A stretch of DNA of 64,000 nt from Bacillota bacterium. GTDB lineage: Bacteria > Bacillota > Clostridia > DSM-8532. Made by a program: the position numbers and the translations under genes. The notes below the pieces were generated by a model. The model searched no databases and was not told where the DNA came from. It was given only the letters and a program-made list of their open reading frames with translations. Shown here in pieces: positions 62,013 to 64,000 of the stretch; the stretch's first letter is position 1; the number at the start of each line of letters is the position of its first letter. The DNA is taken from assembly GCA_023443745.1 (NCBI GenBank), contig JAEZTB010000064.1, forward strand, positions 281,551 to 345,550, read 5' to 3'.

Positions 62013-62175
62013 AGCTAACGTCCCAGTTTTACGACGCCGACGAACCGGACCACCAGAGCCTTGCCCTTTAGTGGCGCTTGCCGCCCGGTGAGACGGTGTG
62101 GGCAGCAATGACCTCCTGAACTTCTTATTACGTCATACTTCCTGCTTTGCCCCTTGCGTAAAAGCTTTGTTAAGT
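62013..62175 (-). repeat. attC-like repeat, long type (163 bp)
   Basis: Left AGCTAAC, right GTTAAGT. Inner boxes TTTTACG and CGTAAAA are exact complements. Long-type tail CTTCTTATTACGTCATACTT and GCCCCTTGCG. Confidence 0.92.
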
Positions 62176-62201
62176 GAAGTTGGACGACCTACAGAGCAAG
62201 A

Positions 62202-62216
62202 GCCACAGGACGTGGC
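62202..62216. other. GGA-loop hairpin, perfect 5-bp stem
   Basis: GCCAC-AGGAC-GTGGC, followed by GACCT, between the attC repeat and the stop of the acetyltransferase gene. Confidence 0.6.
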
Positions 62217-62246
62217 GACCTAAAAACTTTTATGCTTTGAATATAC

Positions 62247-62810
62247 TTATTTAGTTGCATAATACTCACTCGCCAAAAGACTATACATCGATGCATCAAC
62301 AATCCCCTTATTACTAAAATCAGCTTGTCTTAGAGTTCCCTCATATCTCAGACCACACTTAACCATAACTTTTCCTGAACCAGAATTGTTGGGGTCGTAT
62401 TGTGATTCAATACGATTAACTTTTACCTCATCAAAAAGAAAAGGAATAATTCCAGAAAAAGCTTCACTTGTGATACCTTGGTTCCACCACTTGCTTCCAA
62501 TGCAATAACCAATATGCACTATGTTCAGTCTTTCGTTCTTATCAACAACGCTGATTGTTCCTATAGGATCATTACCATTTACTTTTAACACAATTGCCCA
62601 TTGATAAAAATCATTATTTTTGTAGGAGTTTATCCATTCACTTAAGATGCTTTCTGTAACTTCAATTGATTTGTGAGTTGGCCATCTCAAAAATTCCGTG
62701 ACTTTTTCATCACTTGTCCAATTAATAAACGCCGCCGATACATCTCTTTCTGTAAATTGCCTAAGCAGCAACCTCTTTGTTTCAATTTTGACCGTGCCTT
62801 TATGATTCAT
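62247..62810 (-). CDS. GNAT family N-acetyltransferase (RimJ/RimL type)
   Basis: 187 residues. ETKRLLLRQFTERDVSAAFI is the hallmark RimJ/RimL opening; the acetyl-CoA loop is KWWNQGITSEAFSGI, preceded by VHIGYCIGS, and NNSGSGKVMVKCGLRYEGTL (read in part) is motif B. RBS GAGGTGAT. Similar proteins acetylate protein N termini or antibiotics; the acceptor is unknown here. Confidence 0.85.
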   Translation of the reverse strand: MNHKGTVKIETKRLLLRQFTERDVSAAFINWTSDEKVTEFLRWPTHKSIEVTESILSEWINSYKNNDFYQWAIVLKVNGNDPIGTISVVDKNERLNIVHIGYCIGSKWWNQGITSEAFSGIIPFLFDEVKVNRIESQYDPNNSGSGKVMVKCGLRYEGTLRQADFSNKGIVDASMYSLLASEYYATK

Positions 62811-62863
62811 TTTATCACCTCATCTATTTTAAATAACCCATATAACCTATCTCTAAATCAATA

Positions 62864-62880
62864 CGCCGCAGGACGCGGCG
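62864..62880. other. GGA-loop hairpin, perfect 6-bp stem
   Basis: CGCCGC-AGGAC-GCGGCG, followed by ACCCTTCGGCCAATTTC and then the attC repeat. It lies in the 5' leader of the acetyltransferase gene. Confidence 0.65.
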
Positions 62881-62897
62881 ACCCTTCGGCCAATTTC

Positions 62898-63060
62898 ACT
62901 TAACGTCCCGGTTTTACGACGCCGACGAACCGGACCAGCGGAGCCCTGCCCTTTAGCGGTGCTTGCCGCCCGGTGAGACGGTGTGGGCAGCAATGACCTC
63001 CTGAACTTCTTATTACGTCAAACTTATTGAAAAACCCCTTGCGTAAAAGCTTTGTTAGGT
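62898..63060 (-). repeat. attC-like repeat, long type (163 bp)
   Basis: Left ACTTAAC, right GTTAGGT. Inner boxes TTTTACG and CGTAAAA are exact complements. Spacers are GTCCCGG and GCTTT, of integron-like length. The best preserved of the long copies. Confidence 0.93.
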
Positions 63061-63089
63061 GAAGTTATACACGGGAACTTGCAACGAAT

Positions 63090-63691
63090 TTAATCATACT
63101 TGTAAACTTCGTCCAAATTCTTTTTACAAGGAGTATCTGTCCACTTTGAACTAATATTCTCATCTTTACATCTGATATAGGCCTTTTCACTAAGTAACTT
63201 TCTTGTTTTTTCAAGGTTCTCAGGTGTTACATTCTTGTCATAGTCAGAATTCTTTTGTCTCAAGTCATTATGGCAGATCCAACCTATAAAATATATCCTA
63301 TCAGCCTCTTCGATTTCTCGATGATACTTCGCACAAGTACTTGGTCTGTACTCGTTCTGTTTTTTTAACTTATTTGGAATAACTGTATTTAAAGCATTAA
63401 AAAAGTGTATAGGCCTAAAAGGCTCCCACGCCCTGTCGCTGAATTCAAATAATTGAATTAGCATATTATAAACATCTTCTTCGAATTTCGCTTCAATTTC
63501 AAATCCTTTTCTTATTTCTACTTCGAAGTACTTATTATTTAGTTTAACTCCAAACATCAGAATATACGGTTCACAGTCAATCTTAAAATCACATCAAAAT
63601 CCAACTTGGCGTATGTAAACTCAAACTGACATCTATTCACTTTTTGAGCTTTCATGTCATAATATAACTCTCTAATACCAGTTAGTTTCAT
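63090..63691 (-). pseudogene. Conserved hypothetical protein (DUF6037-like), split by a frameshift
   Basis: An ATG at 63691 behind GGAGG opens a frame reading KLTGIRELYYDMKAQKVNRC then QFEFTYAKLDFDV, which leaves frame near 63585-63597 and stops at 63557. In the next frame upstream-continuous codons read DFKIDCEPYILMFGVKLNNK, so the two parts join naturally as one protein of about 200 residues. The ATG at 63557 is thus internal to the original gene; TGATG would also allow reinitiation. From memory this looks like DUF6037. Broken gene, or less likely a programmed shift. Confidence 0.6.
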
Positions 63692-63720
63692 ATGTACCTC
63701 CAAAACTAGTGTATAATTTC

Positions 63721-63857
63721 GCCTAACGTCCCGGTTTTACGACGCCGACGAACCGAACCACCGGAGCCCTTCCCTTTAGCGGCGCTTGCCGCCCGGTGAG
63801 ACGGTGTGGGCAGGAATGCCCATAAGCACGCCCTGCCACGTAAAAGCAGTGTTATGA
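63721..63857 (-). repeat. attC-like repeat, short type (137 bp)
   Basis: Left GCCTAAC, right GTTATGA, both full consensus cores. Inner boxes TTTTACG and CGTAAAA are exact complements. It ends 27 bp before the next cassette gene's stop, so the array continues to the right. Confidence 0.92.
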
Positions 63858-63883
63858 GAAGTTCCTATCTCCTAGAACCATAT

Positions 63884-64000
63884 CTAAACAATATTTTCAC
63901 CAAGTAAGATTCTGGGCATTGTTGTTAAGCACCTGTTCCATCTTTTATAAAACTTTTCTAGCCCAAGTTTAGAAACTCGGGCATGTCCTTCCTCGTTTTC
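63884..64000 (-). CDS. 3' end of next cassette gene, cut by window edge
   Basis: An open frame from the right edge to the TAG at 63884 reads, in part, GHARVSKLGLEKFYKRWNRC and ends RILLGENIV. 38 codons only; no family is recognisable. Its position, right before an attC repeat on the minus strand, fits a cassette gene that starts beyond 64 kb. Confidence 0.5.
   Translation of the reverse strand, partial: ENEEGHARVSKLGLEKFYKRWNRCLTTMPRILLGENIV

Larger units (their letters stand above)
46156..64000 (-). mobile_element. Gene-cassette array with attC-like sites (distal chromosomal integron or CALIN), continues past window
   Basis: Around twenty small genes, all on the minus strand, are separated by copies of one repeat family with integron attC architecture. 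Each intact repeat begins RYYYAAC and ends GTTRRRY on the plus strand, with inner boxes TTTTACG and CGTAAAA. Genes sit about 15-160 bp from the repeat at their 3' side and 30-180 bp from the next at their 5' side, as in cassettes. No integrase or attI is visible. Cassette polarity and worse decay on the left place them to the right of 64 kb if they exist. Confidence 0.8.

Noticed and set aside
53392..62880. GGA-loop hairpins as simple intrinsic terminators
   Set aside because: Most lack T tracts on either strand, and they occur in 5' leaders as well as after genes.
46156..63857. The repeats as a CRISPR array
   Set aside because: Units are 132 bp or longer with whole genes as spacers and unequal spacing; no cas genes; ends match attC cores instead.
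49161..63857. The repeats as MITEs or an insertion-sequence family
   Set aside because: No target-site duplications or long terminal inverted repeats were seen, and each copy sits between single genes in one orientation. Not fully excluded without a genome search.

Overview
The window looks like a low-to-medium GC Gram-positive chromosome, most likely an anaerobic, spore-forming member of the Clostridia. This is inferred from strong GGAGG ribosome-binding sites, sigma-A-like promoters, BlaI/BlaR1, a CotH/VTC/DUF4956 locus, DUF1846, a FHA-FtsW/RodA protein, lipoprotein signals and oxygen-sensitive radical SAM enzymes. No rRNA, tRNA or CRISPR array was recognised.

Left part (1-45 kb): ordinary chromosomal modules. 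(i) The end of a secreted RTX/stalk-domain protein and a pentapeptide-repeat protein. (ii) A cation/proton antiporter behind what reads as a fluoride riboswitch with a terminator-type expression platform. (iii) A phosphodiesterase and a lipoprotein metallo-beta-lactamase-fold protein. (iv) A sugar ABC importer diverging from a LacI regulator, followed by an E1-E2-E3 acetoin/2-oxoacid dehydrogenase operon that also carries a phosphatase, an FGGY kinase and an SDR. The same TGTAATTACA palindrome lies before both the importer and the dehydrogenase operon, so they are probably one regulon for an unidentified substrate. (v) A CotH-DUF4956-VTC locus with a two-component system and an HtrA protease. 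(vi) BlaI/BlaR1. (vii) Two radical SAM enzymes with DUF1846. (viii) Small redox and hydrolase genes. (ix) A PBP/FHA-RodA pair and a SanA-like protein. (x) A lipoprotein, nitroreductases and a secreted GH8 glycanase with two CBM-FN3 modules.

Right part (about 45-64 kb and beyond): the standout. Small genes, all on the minus strand, are separated by about eleven complete and at least three decayed copies of a 132-163 bp repeat (one degenerate copy is about 200 bp). Its ends are RYYYAAC/GTTRRRY core boxes with inner TTTTACG/CGTAAAA boxes, which is the architecture of integron attC sites. The genes are typical cassette cargo: GNAT, NUDIX, VOC, nitroreductase, cupin, flavodoxin-fold reductase, phosphotransferase, zinc ribbons and unknown membrane proteins. 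One is strikingly like the aminoglycoside acetyltransferase AAC(6')-Ii. No integrase is visible. Polarity, and the decay of repeats toward the left, predict that attI and intI would lie to the right of the window. It is therefore either the distal end of a sedentary chromosomal integron or an integrase-less cluster of attC sites (CALIN). A second family of tiny hairpins, with variable paired arms and a conserved GGA(C/T) loop, sits beside the attC sites and has no obvious named function.

Several cassette genes are broken by frameshifts or deletions (a nitroreductase, a 74-codon remnant, a zinc ribbon, a two-frame gene at 63.1-63.7 kb), as expected of an accumulating, mostly silent cassette store.
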